31,292 nt of DNA, taken from positions 1-31,292 of the forward strand of contig JBKJQN010000024.1 of the NCBI GenBank assembly GCA_046593925.1, read 5' to 3'. Source of the stretch: JAYVYM01 sp046593925. GTDB taxonomy: Bacteria; Actinomycetota; Actinomycetes; Mycobacteriales; SCTD01. The translations under genes and the position numbers were made by a program. The notes beneath the pieces were generated by a model, which saw only the letters and a program-made list of their open reading frames with translations, was not told the origin of the DNA and searched no databases. Positions 1 to 7,381 of this stretch are shown in pieces. Positions within the stretch are counted from its first letter, which is position 1. Every line of letters begins with the position of its first letter.

Positions 1-386
1 GGCTCGACGGCACGACGACGACGAAGGAGCGCAAGCGGCGGGTCGCGGCCTTCCAGGACGGCGCCGCCGACGTGTTCCTGCTCTCGCTCAAGGCCGGCGG
101 CACCGGGCTGAACCTGACGCGCGCCGACCACGTCGTGCACCTCGACCGCTGGTGGAACCCGGCCGTCGAGGAGCAGGCCACCGACCGGGCCTACCGGATC
201 GGGCAGACCAAGCCGGTCCAGGTGCACCGGCTGATCACGCGCGGCACGATCGAGGAGAAGATCGCCGAGCTGCTGAGCCGCAAGCGGGCGCTGGCCGACG
301 CCGTGCTCTCCGGTGGGGAGGCCGCGCTCACCGAGCTCAGCAACGACGACCTGCGCGACTTCGTGTCCCTGCGGCCGGAGCGGTGA
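1..386 (+). CDS. SNF2-family DEAD/DEAH-box helicase, C-terminal end (5' partial)
   Basis: The reading frame is open from base 3 to the TGA at 384-386; the start lies outside the window. The ~127 visible residues are the end of the second RecA-like lobe of an SNF2/Rad54-type ATPase. Motif V reads SLKAGGTGLNL, followed by HLDRWWNPAVEEQATDRAYRIGQ, which holds motif VI with its arginine finger (QATDRAYRIGQ). The tail after TIEEKI is the usual SNF2 C-terminus. Such proteins are ATP-driven DNA translocases; in actinobacteria their cellular role is mostly unknown. The stop codon overlaps the GTG start of the following SWIM-domain gene (GTGA), so the two are translationally coupled. The family is certain; the exact role is not. 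Confidence 0.95.
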   Translation, partial: LDGTTTTKERKRRVAAFQDGAADVFLLSLKAGGTGLNLTRADHVVHLDRWWNPAVEEQATDRAYRIGQTKPVQVHRLITRGTIEEKIAELLSRKRALADAVLSGGEAALTELSNDDLRDFVSLRPER

Positions 387-1081
387 CGACCCTGCTGCGG
401 GTCACCCACCCCTTGGTGCCGCCGCGCCGCGGTGCCGCCCGGGCGAGCCGCTGGTGGGCCAAGGCGTGGGTGCGCGCGGTCGAGGAGGCGGCGTACACCG
501 AGGGCGACCTGCGCGCGGCCCGCACCCTGGCCCGCTCGGGCGGGATCGGTCAGATCGCGGTGGAGCCGGGTGGTTTCACCGCGGCCGTCGTGGTCGGCGA
601 CGACGCGTGGATGGTGTCGGGCACCGTGCCCCTGCTCGACGCGGCCGCCCGGGACGCCCTGGTCGAGACGGTGGCGGCCGAGGCCGGGCGGATCGGGGCG
701 CTGCTCGGCGGCGATCTACCGCACACGCTGGTCGAGCACGCCGAGGAGGCCGGGGTCGAGCTGCTGCCCTACGGTTCCGAGCTCGGCGCGACCTGCACGT
801 GCCGGGCCTGGGTCGATCCGTGCCCGCACGCACTCGCCGTGCTCTACCAGCTCGCGTGGCTGCTCGAGTCCGACCCGCTGGTGCTGCTGCACCTGCGCGG
901 CCTGCCTCGTGAGGACCTGCTCGCCCGCCTGCACGGCCGCACCGCCGACCCGGACGAGCTGCCGACCGACCCGGCGGGTGTGCTCGACCTCGACACCGGC
1001 TACGACGCAGCCGCCCGCGCGGCCCGGGTCCTCGAGCTGCTCGACACCCCCGGCGAGGAGCCGCTGGACCACCTGCTCTGA
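383..1081 (+). CDS. SWIM zinc-finger protein
   Basis: A 232-residue protein starting at GTG 383, which overlaps the stop of the SNF2 gene by four bases; that coupling decides the start over upstream in-frame codons. The SWIM motif CxCx6CxH is at C138, C140, C147 and H149 (CTCRAWVDPCPH), inside a typical SWIM context followed by a hydrophobic helix (ALAVLYQLAWLL). SWIM domains bind zinc and are thought to mediate DNA or protein contacts. A SWIM gene directly beside an SNF2 helicase gene is a recurrent bacterial pair, so the two products probably act together. The N-terminal part (R/W-rich, RWWAKAWVRAVEEAAYTEG) is also typical of these partners. No catalytic domain is visible. Confidence 0.9.
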   Translation: MTTLLRVTHPLVPPRRGAARASRWWAKAWVRAVEEAAYTEGDLRAARTLARSGGIGQIAVEPGGFTAAVVVGDDAWMVSGTVPLLDAAARDALVETVAAEAGRIGALLGGDLPHTLVEHAEEAGVELLPYGSELGATCTCRAWVDPCPHALAVLYQLAWLLESDPLVLLHLRGLPREDLLARLHGRTADPDELPTDPAGVLDLDTGYDAAARAARVLELLDTPGEEPLDHLL

Positions 1082-1126
1082 GCGATGCGCGGCGACCGGG
1101 CCACCAGCTGCTGCGCCACCACCGAG

Positions 1127-1153
1127 GGCGACACCCGGTAGGGCCGGGTCGCC
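1127..1153 (+). terminator. Hairpin after the SNF2-SWIM pair, candidate terminator
   Basis: GGCGA (1127-1131) and CCCGG (1134-1138) pair with CCGGG (1144-1148) and TCGCC (1149-1153), with a two-base bulge and a five-base loop TAGGG. It begins 46 bases after the SWIM stop codon. There is no T-tract, which is common for actinobacterial terminators, so the function is inferred from position and stem strength only. Confidence 0.4.
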
Positions 1154-1285
1154 AGCAGTGACCCGAGGACGCGCCGTCGCCGCGGCAGCTCCGCGCCCAC
1201 GGTCACCACCGGGGTGGGGTGGCAGACAAGGTCGTCGTCGAGCTGAGCGACCCACCGGGTGACGTGGCGTCCCCCACCTGAGAGT

Positions 1286-1301
1286 GTGTGCTGGGTCACA
1301 C
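1286..1301. promoter_or_regulatory. GTGTG-N6-CACAC palindrome, candidate operator
   Basis: A five-base inverted repeat, GTGTG (1286-1290) and CACAC (1297-1301), is separated by CTGGGT. It ends 22 bases before the ATG of the monooxygenase gene that heads a four-gene operon. The position suits a repressor site overlapping a promoter or leader. No regulator gene lies next to the operon and the binding factor is unknown. In GC-rich DNA a repeat of this length can occur by chance. Confidence 0.3.
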
Positions 1302-1323
1302 CACCGCAGTGAGAGGAACACCG

Positions 1324-3159
1324 ATGACCCAGACCCTCGAGCCCACGACCAATCCGGCTGCCGACGACGCGAGCAGCAGGGCCACGGCGTGGTTCGCCGC
1401 TTTCGAGGCCGCGCTCGCCGCCCGTGACGTCCCCACGGCCGCGGCGTTGTTCGCGACCGAGTCCTACTGGCGTGACCTGGTGTCGTTCACCTGGAACCTC
1501 AAGACCGTCGAGGGCCGGGCCGGGGTCGCCGACCTGCTGGAGCAGACCCTCGACGGCACCGACCCCCGCGGCTTCGTGCTCGACGAACCCGCCGACGAGG
1601 CCGGCGGGGTGGTGACCGCGTGGTTCCGCTTCGAGACCGCCGTGGGCCGCGGCCGCGGACTGCTGCGGCTGGTCGAGGAGGACAGCGAGCTGCTGGCCTA
1701 CACGTTCCTGACCACCCTCTACGAGCTGACCGGGCACGAGGAGCCGCGCGGCACCGCGCGTCCGATGGGGGCCGAGCACGGAGCGAGCAAGGATCGCCGC
1801 TCGTGGTCCGAGCAGCGTCAGGACGAGGCCGCCTCGCTCGGCTCCACGACGCAGCCCTACGTGCTCGTGGTCGGCGGAGGTCAGGGCGGGATCGCGCTGG
1901 GTGCGCGGCTGCGCCAGCTCGGCGTACCCGCGCTGGTGATCGACAAGCACGCGCGGCCCGGGGACCAGTGGCGAAGCCGCTACAAGAGCCTGTGCCTGCA
2001 CGACCCCGTCTGGTACGACCACCTGCCATACCTGAAGTTCCCCGACAACTGGCCGGTGTTCGCACCCAAGGACAAGATCGCCGACTGGCTGGAGTCCTAC
2101 GCCGAGGTCATGGAGATCCCGTACTGGTCGAGCACCGTCGCGACCGGCGCGTCCTTCTCCGAGGAGACCGGCCAGTGGACCGTCATCGTCGAACGTGAGG
2201 GCCAGCCGCTCACGCTGCGCCCCCGCCACCTGGTTCTCGCCACCGGGATGTCCGGCAAGCCGAACATCCCGGTCCTGCCCGGCATGGACATCTTCCAGGG
2301 GGACCAGCAGCACTCTTCGGCCCATCCCGGACCGGACGCCTACACCGGCAAGCGGTGCGTGGTCATCGGCAGCAACAACTCCGCTTTCGACATCTGCGGG
2401 GCGCTCTGGGAGAACGGCGCCGACGTCACGATGGTGCAGCGTTCCTCCACGCACATCGTGAAGTCCGAGTCGCTCATGGACATCGGGCTCGGCGCGCTCT
2501 ACTCCGAGGCCGCCGTCGAGAGCGGGATGACCACCGAGAAGGCCGATCTCATCTTCGCGTCCCTGCCGTACCGGATCATGCACGAGTTCCAGATCCCGCT
2601 ATACCAACAGATGGCCGAGCGCGACAAGGACTTCTACGAGCGGCTGGAGGCCGCCGGCTTCATCCACGACTGGGGCGACGACGGCTCGGGCCTGTTCATG
2701 AAGTACCTGAGGCGCGGCTCGGGCTACTACATCGACGTGGGCGCCGCCGACCTCATCGCCGACGGAAGGGTCGCGCTCGCCCACGGTCAGGTCGACCATC
2801 TGACCGAGCACAGCGTGGTGCTGGCGGACGGGACGGAGCTCGAGGCGGACCTGGTCGTGTACGCCACCGGCTACGGCTCGATGAACGGCTGGGCGGCTGA
2901 CCTCATCAGTCCCGAGGTCGCCGACAAGGTCGGGAAGGTATGGGGCCTCGGCTCGGACACCACCAAGGACCCCGGACCCTTCGAAGGCGAGCAGCGCAAC
3001 ATGTGGAAGCCGACCCAGCAGGAGGCGCTGTGGTTCCACGGCGGCAACCTGCACCAGTCAAGGCACTACTCCCTCTACCTCGCGCTGCAGCTCAAGGCCC
3101 GCTACGAGGGGATCCCGACGCCGGTCTACGCACTGCAGCAGGTGCACCACACGTCCTGA
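1324..3159 (+). CDS. FAD/NADPH-dependent flavin monooxygenase with N-terminal SnoaL-like domain
   Basis: A 611-residue protein. ATG 1324 is chosen over GTG 1288 because GAGAGGA precedes it at good spacing. Residues ~15-135 look like a SnoaL/NTF2-like domain (AWFAAFEAALAARDVPTAAALF, then W/Y-rich strands). The rest is a class B flavin monooxygenase: FAD-binding GGGQGG at 184-189, an FMO-type signature FQGDQQHSSAHP from F324, the NADPH-binding GSNNSA at 349-354, and the late ATGYG motif near 514-518. Such enzymes insert one oxygen atom from O2 into ketones (Baeyer-Villiger) or onto N or S atoms. The SnoaL-like part may shape the active site or dimerise; this is inference. It heads an operon with two alcohol/carbonyl dehydrogenases and a membrane protein, so a small ketone or hydroxyketone substrate is plausible. 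The FMO signature ends in H rather than Y/F, a mild deviation. Confidence 0.9.
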   Translation: MTQTLEPTTNPAADDASSRATAWFAAFEAALAARDVPTAAALFATESYWRDLVSFTWNLKTVEGRAGVADLLEQTLDGTDPRGFVLDEPADEAGGVVTAWFRFETAVGRGRGLLRLVEEDSELLAYTFLTTLYELTGHEEPRGTARPMGAEHGASKDRRSWSEQRQDEAASLGSTTQPYVLVVGGGQGGIALGARLRQLGVPALVIDKHARPGDQWRSRYKSLCLHDPVWYDHLPYLKFPDNWPVFAPKDKIADWLESYAEVMEIPYWSSTVATGASFSEETGQWTVIVEREGQPLTLRPRHLVLATGMSGKPNIPVLPGMDIFQGDQQHSSAHPGPDAYTGKRCVVIGSNNSAFDICGALWENGADVTMVQRSSTHIVKSESLMDIGLGALYSEAAVESGMTTEKADLIFASLPYRIMHEFQIPLYQQMAERDKDFYERLEAAGFIHDWGDDGSGLFMKYLRRGSGYYIDVGAADLIADGRVALAHGQVDHLTEHSVVLADGTELEADLVVYATGYGSMNGWAADLISPEVADKVGKVWGLGSDTTKDPGPFEGEQRNMWKPTQQEALWFHGGNLHQSRHYSLYLALQLKARYEGIPTPVYALQQVHHTS

Positions 3160-3190
3160 GCCACCCACCCGAACCTCACGAGGAGACACT

Positions 3191-3970
3191 ATGACGATCG
3201 ACGGACGGGTGGCGCTGGTCACCGGAGCAGGCAGGGGAATCGGCCGGGCGATCGCGCTGCGACTTGCTGCGGACGGCGCCGACGTGGCGGTCAACGACGT
3301 AGACGGGGCGGCGGCCGAGGCGGTGGTCAAGGAGGTCATGAACGTCGGCCGGGCGGCTGTAGCCGTGCCGGCCGACGTCGGTGACCGCGACGCCGTCTTC
3401 GCCATGGTGGCGGACGCGGCCAGCCAACTCGGCAAGGTCGATGTCCTCGTCGCGAACGCGGGAATCGCCCTCACCAAGACGCTGTCGGACACCACCCCGA
3501 GCGACCTCGAACGACTGTTCCGCGTCAACATGTTCGGCGTCGTGTACAGCATCCAGGCCGCTGCGGAACACATGCGGGGCCGTGGCGGCGGGGGCAAGAT
3601 CATCTGTGCCGCTTCCATCGCGGGGCACTCGGGCTTCGCCTACCTCGGCGCCTACTCGGCGACCAAGTTCGGCGTGGTTGGCCTCACGCAGGCCGCTGCC
3701 AAGGAGCTGGCCGCAGACGGCATCACCGTGAACGCCTACTGCCCGGGCATCGTGGGCACGGAGATGTGGACCGAGATCGACGCAGCCCTCGGCCGCTACC
3801 TCGACCTGCCGGCAGGTGGCGCCCTCGCCCAGTACGCGGCGACCATCCCGCTGGGACGGGTGCAGACCCCCGAGGACGTCGCCGCGTACGTCGCCTACCT
3901 GGCCGGCCCCGACTCGGACTACATGACGGGGCAGGCCGGGGTCATCGACGGCGGCATCGTCATGCGCTGA
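3191..3970 (+). CDS. Short-chain dehydrogenase/reductase, acetoin/diacetyl reductase-like
   Basis: A 259-residue classical SDR. The ATG at 3191 follows GAGGAG and lies 31 bases after the monooxygenase stop. The cofactor motif is TGAGRGIG at residues 11-18; the acidic D in NDVD after the second strand favours NAD(H). ANAG follows strand 4, and the catalytic residues are S142, Y155 and K159 (YSATK). The C-terminus (GQAGVIDGGIVMR) is that of acetoin reductase / meso-2,3-butanediol dehydrogenase-like SDRs, which interconvert acetoin with 2,3-butanediol or reduce diacetyl. A zinc-type butanediol dehydrogenase two genes downstream supports a diol/hydroxyketone substrate. The SDR superfamily is certain; the substrate is inferred. 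Confidence 0.9.
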   Translation: MTIDGRVALVTGAGRGIGRAIALRLAADGADVAVNDVDGAAAEAVVKEVMNVGRAAVAVPADVGDRDAVFAMVADAASQLGKVDVLVANAGIALTKTLSDTTPSDLERLFRVNMFGVVYSIQAAAEHMRGRGGGGKIICAASIAGHSGFAYLGAYSATKFGVVGLTQAAAKELAADGITVNAYCPGIVGTEMWTEIDAALGRYLDLPAGGALAQYAATIPLGRVQTPEDVAAYVAYLAGPDSDYMTGQAGVIDGGIVMR

Positions 3971-3992
3971 CCGACCCGTCCGGTCCTCCCGT

Positions 3993-4019
3993 GGCCCGGT
4001 CCGTCCCGACCGCCGGGCC
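3993..4019 (+). terminator. GC-rich hairpin between the SDR and membrane-protein genes
   Basis: GGCCCGG (3993-3999) pairs with CCGGGCC (4013-4019), a perfect seven-base stem. An alternative pairing, CGGTC (3997-4001) with GACCG (4008-4012), is mutually exclusive with it. It lies in the 161-base gap inside the operon, 23 bases after the SDR stop. It could be an attenuator, a partial terminator or an mRNA-processing site that sets the ratio of upstream to downstream products. No T-tract follows. Confidence 0.35.
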
Positions 4020-4131
4020 GTCGGCTCACCTCCACCCGCTCCGCACGCCCCGTCTCCGGCGCCCCGCCGCTGTGCGGCCCCGGCCGTGCGCGGCGCGACC
4101 GGTCCGGTCGTGTCCAAGGAAGGCAACCCCC

Positions 4132-5361
4132 ATGAGCAGCACTGACGACAGGACGGTCCTCGCGCAAAGATCGCCGGAGGCGCTGCCCCGGCCCGGGCGG
4201 GGCTGGTTCCTGCTCGGACTCGCCCAGCTGGCCGTCGTCACCGTCCTCGCTGTCGGTTCGTGGTGGCTGCTGGCCGACCCGAAGACGAGCCCGTTCTCGC
4301 TCTACCCGCTGCCGTTCAACGCGGCGCTGTTCTGGGCCGTCCTGTTCGTGGTCTTCGTCGGCTTCAACATGGAGTTCCATTCCTTCGCGCGGCTGCGTCA
4401 GCCGGTGCGCGGTCTGGTCATCATCGCCTGCACCGCGGCCTTTGCCATCGCCTTCACGTGGCTGCTGGGAGTCGGCTTCGGCAGCCTAGCCCCGGACTTC
4501 GCGGCCGGGCGTGCCGACGGACTGGGCTGGTTCACCGGAGCGCTCTTCGTTCTTTTCGGGTTCTTCACCTACGTCATGGTCGTCGTCAACTGGGGCCACT
4601 GGCCGTGGGTCGATCTCGGCCTACGCCAGCCGCTCGTCGGTCTCTGCGAGATCAACTTCATGCTGCTGCCGACGTTGGGGCTCTATCTGGTCATCGGGCT
4701 GCCCTCGATCTCAGGGGCGAGCCCCGCCGGCTCGTCGCTGATGACGCTCAACACGGTCCTCGGCTGGTTCTACTCGATCATCGTCGCGACGTTGCTCACC
4801 GGTCTGTCCACGGACAACTGGCCCTGGCGGCTGGCCGGCGGCGGTGGCAGGACGGCCCTGGCGGCGACGATCGGCAACATCGTGCTCGGGAGCTTTCTTT
4901 ACGCGGCCCTGCTGGCGCTCGTGAAGGCGATCCTGGGAGCGTCCACCGTTGCGGAGCTCGGGGACGGCATCCACCAGTTCCCGGCGCAGATCGGCGTCTG
5001 CTGGGCATTCTGGATGATCTTTTGGTCGAACGCCTTCGGGAACCGGCCGACGCACCTGAGCGACGGCGTGAACATCGCCGTCCGCGTCGCGCTGACCTTT
5101 GCACTGGGGGTCGGCACCTTCGTCGGGTACTACTACGTCGTCGCGCAGCACGTCCTGCACGAGCCGGTGGTTGCCGGGTCGATCCACGGCAACGCACTCG
5201 GCTTCCTGGACTGGCTGGTCCTGTGGACGTTGTTCTACGTCGTCGCTCTCGGCGCGTACGGGATCGTCCGACAGCCGGAGGCCGAGACGATGCCCGCGGT
5301 CGAGTTTGACGTCGGTGCCTCTGGTCCGCGCAAGCCGGACCGCGCCGACATCCATGTCTGA
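4132..5361 (+). CDS. Polytopic membrane protein of unknown function (about ten helices)
   Basis: A 409-residue protein. The ATG at 4132 follows AAGGAAGG. I count about ten hydrophobic segments, at roughly residues 25-47, 65-85, 95-117, 133-155, 167-193, 206-226, 243-268, 287-303, 316-342 and 358-379. Loops near membrane borders carry conserved-looking polar and aromatic residues: NMEFHSF, RLRQPVRG, NWGHWPW, DNWPWRL and FWSNAFGNRPTH. The soluble C-terminal tail is about 30 residues. I do not recognise the family. It lacks an ABC, MFS or APC signature that I can see. The regular His/Asn/Trp positions at helix ends could suit an uptake protein for a small neutral molecule or a membrane redox partner; both are guesses. 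It lies between the SDR and the butanediol dehydrogenase genes in the same direction, so it probably serves the same pathway. Confidence 0.75.
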   Translation: MSSTDDRTVLAQRSPEALPRPGRGWFLLGLAQLAVVTVLAVGSWWLLADPKTSPFSLYPLPFNAALFWAVLFVVFVGFNMEFHSFARLRQPVRGLVIIACTAAFAIAFTWLLGVGFGSLAPDFAAGRADGLGWFTGALFVLFGFFTYVMVVVNWGHWPWVDLGLRQPLVGLCEINFMLLPTLGLYLVIGLPSISGASPAGSSLMTLNTVLGWFYSIIVATLLTGLSTDNWPWRLAGGGGRTALAATIGNIVLGSFLYAALLALVKAILGASTVAELGDGIHQFPAQIGVCWAFWMIFWSNAFGNRPTHLSDGVNIAVRVALTFALGVGTFVGYYYVVAQHVLHEPVVAGSIHGNALGFLDWLVLWTLFYVVALGAYGIVRQPEAETMPAVEFDVGASGPRKPDRADIHV

Positions 5362-5412
5362 ACCCGCGCACCCCCACACCCATCCCTGGCACTACCCAGA
5401 ACAGGAGACGAC

Positions 5413-6468
5413 ATGAAGGCAGCGCGCTTCTACGGCCGCGGCGACATCCGGGTCGAGGACGTCCAGGAGCCGCGGGTGCGACCCGGGACGGTGAAGGTCG
5501 AGGTGCAGTGGTGCGGAATCTGCGGCACCGACCTGCACGAGTACCTCGACGGGCCAATCTTCGCCCCGACCCCCGAGGCGCCGCACCCGCTGACCGGGGA
5601 GAGCATCCCGATCACGCTTGGGCACGAGTTCGCCGGGGTCGTGGCGGAGGTCGGCGGGGGGGTGGCCGACGTGCGGGTCAGTGACCGCGTCGTGGTGGAG
5701 CCGTACATCATCTGCGGGCACTGCGACGCCTGCACGCACGGCCGCTACAACGTCTGCCAGACGCTCGGCTTCGTGGGCCTGTCCGGCTTCGGCGGCGGCT
5801 TCTCGCAGTTCGTCGTCGCCGAGCGGCGCTGGATCCACCCGCTGGGCGACCTGGGCACCGACGTGGGCGCGCTCATCGAGCCGCTCGCGGTGGCCTACCA
5901 CGCCGTTCGGCTGTCCGGTGCGCAGCCGCAGCACAGCGCGCTGGTCTTCGGTGCGGGCCCGATCGGGCTAGTGACGACCGCTGCGCTCAAGGCCCGGGGG
6001 GTGGAACAGGTGATCGTGGTGGAGCCCGCCGGGGTCCGCAAGGAGAAGGCGACGGTGGCTGGGGCCGACGCGGTGCTCGACCCGCGGGAGGCCGACGTCG
6101 TGGCGATGGTGCAGGAGCTGACCAAGGGCCGCGGGGCGGACGTGTCGTTCGAGTGCGCCGGGATCGACCAGGTCCTCAAGACCGCGATCCTGTCAACCCG
6201 CGCCGGCGGCACCTGCGTAAACGTCGCGATCTGGGGCCACGAGGCGAGCGTGGCAATGAACGATCTGGTCTTCCGCGAGGTCAACGTGCTCGGCAGCCTG
6301 GCGTACGCCGACGACCACCCGGCCACCATCGAGATGGTCGCCAGCGGCAAGGTCGACCCCTTCCAGTTCATCACCGGCCGGATCGAGCTCGACGACATCG
6401 TGGCCAAGGGCTTCGACGAGCTCATCAACAACAAGGAGGAGAACGTCAAGATCCTCGTTGAGCCCTGA
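5413..6468 (+). CDS. bdhA: Zinc-dependent 2,3-butanediol dehydrogenase (MDR family)
   Basis: A 351-residue medium-chain dehydrogenase. The ATG at 5413 follows AGGAGA and lies 51 bases after the membrane-protein stop. Catalytic-zinc residues are C37 (CGICGTDLHEY), H71 and E72 (GHEFAG), and E156 (IEP). A structural-zinc loop has C101, C104, C107 and C115. The NAD-binding motif GAGPIG is at 180-185. The motifs CGICGTDLHEYLDGPIF, PHPLT and VEPY, and the end VKILVEP, closely match Bacillus BdhA-type (R,R)-butanediol dehydrogenase, which interconverts acetoin and 2,3-butanediol with NAD(H). Unlike that protein, this one keeps the full structural zinc loop. It closes the four-gene operon. A related secondary alcohol is possible. 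Confidence 0.88.
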   Translation: MKAARFYGRGDIRVEDVQEPRVRPGTVKVEVQWCGICGTDLHEYLDGPIFAPTPEAPHPLTGESIPITLGHEFAGVVAEVGGGVADVRVSDRVVVEPYIICGHCDACTHGRYNVCQTLGFVGLSGFGGGFSQFVVAERRWIHPLGDLGTDVGALIEPLAVAYHAVRLSGAQPQHSALVFGAGPIGLVTTAALKARGVEQVIVVEPAGVRKEKATVAGADAVLDPREADVVAMVQELTKGRGADVSFECAGIDQVLKTAILSTRAGGTCVNVAIWGHEASVAMNDLVFREVNVLGSLAYADDHPATIEMVASGKVDPFQFITGRIELDDIVAKGFDELINNKEENVKILVEP

Positions 6469-6589
6469 CCTGACGGCAGGCGCGCGGCGGCCACGGCTGC
6501 CCGAACCTCCACGTGTTGCCTCCCTCGCAGCCGGGCACCGGACGCGATCCGCCTACGTCCGCTCGCGTGCCGACGTGATAGATGCTCTG

Positions 6590-7376
6590 GGCTGCAAGCC
6601 GGCCGCTCCAGTGGTCCGTCGTCGTATTGGTCTGGCGGGTAAGAGCGGCCCGGCCGCGGCGAACCTTGGCGATGATGTCGTCGGCGGTGGCTTTCCAGAT
6701 GAAGGGCTTCGGATCGTCGTTCCTGGCAGTGGCCCAGAGCTTGATGGCGTCTTCGAGGTCGTTGACGCTGGTGAACACGCCGCGGCGTAGCCGCCGGTCG
6801 GTGAGTTCTTTGAACCAGCGCTCGATCAGGTTGGTCCACGAGCTCGAGGTCGGGGTGAAGTGCAGGTGCCAGCGGCGGCGGTCCTTGTGCGCCAGCCACG
6901 TGGTGATCTCCGGCGCCGTGTGCGCCGAGAAGTTGTCGAGCACGACGTGCACGGCCAGGCCGCGCGGGACGGTGGCGTCGATCTGCTTGAAGAACCGCAG
7001 CACGTCCTTGGCAGTGTGGCCCTCGTTGCAGTGCGTCAGGACCTCGCCGGTAGCGACGTTCATCGCCGCGAACAGGTCGGTCGTGCCGTTGCGTTTGTCG
7101 TCGTGGGTCATCGTGCCGGCCCGGCCCGGCACCATGGGCAGGCTCGGTTGGGTGCGGTCCATCGCCTGGCACCGGGTCTTCTCATCGAAACCGAACACCA
7201 CCGCCCGCTTCGGCGGTTTCAGGTACAGCCCGACGACATCGACGAGCTTGACCTCGAAGTACGGATCGTTGGAGATCTTGAATGTGCTGACCTTCCAGGG
7301 CTTGAGGTCGTGGTCGGCCCACACCTTGGGCTTGACCCCGCCCCACCGCAGCCCCAGTGTGGTCCGGATCACAGGG
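6590..7376 (-). pseudogene. IS630-family transposase remnant, N-terminal HTH region missing
   Basis: The minus strand encodes the DDE half of an IS630/Tc1-mariner-type transposase. From about 7345 downwards it reads KVWADHDLKPWKVSTFKI, then the first catalytic D (FGFDEKTRCQAMDRTQPSLPM), the second D (VVLDNFSAHT), and the E block (TPTSSSWTNLIERWFKELTDRRLRRGVF). The catalytic triad is intact. The ~120-residue N-terminal helix-turn-helix region is missing: upstream of KVWADHD the sequence becomes unrelated and then runs into the sulfotransferase gene on the other strand. The usual C-terminus is near 6600, but no stop occurs there and the frame stays open into the end of bdhA. No inverted repeats or TA duplication could be identified. 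It is probably an inactive relic. Confidence 0.8.
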
Positions 7377-7381
7377 GGCAC

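Noticed and set aside
1000..2583. Long minus-strand open frame of 527 codons across the monooxygenase gene
   Set aside because: Most of it is antisense to a clear FMO and reads as His/Asp/Gly/Val-rich text without a family. Only the 1083-1260 part, outside the plus-strand genes, was kept as a separate finding.
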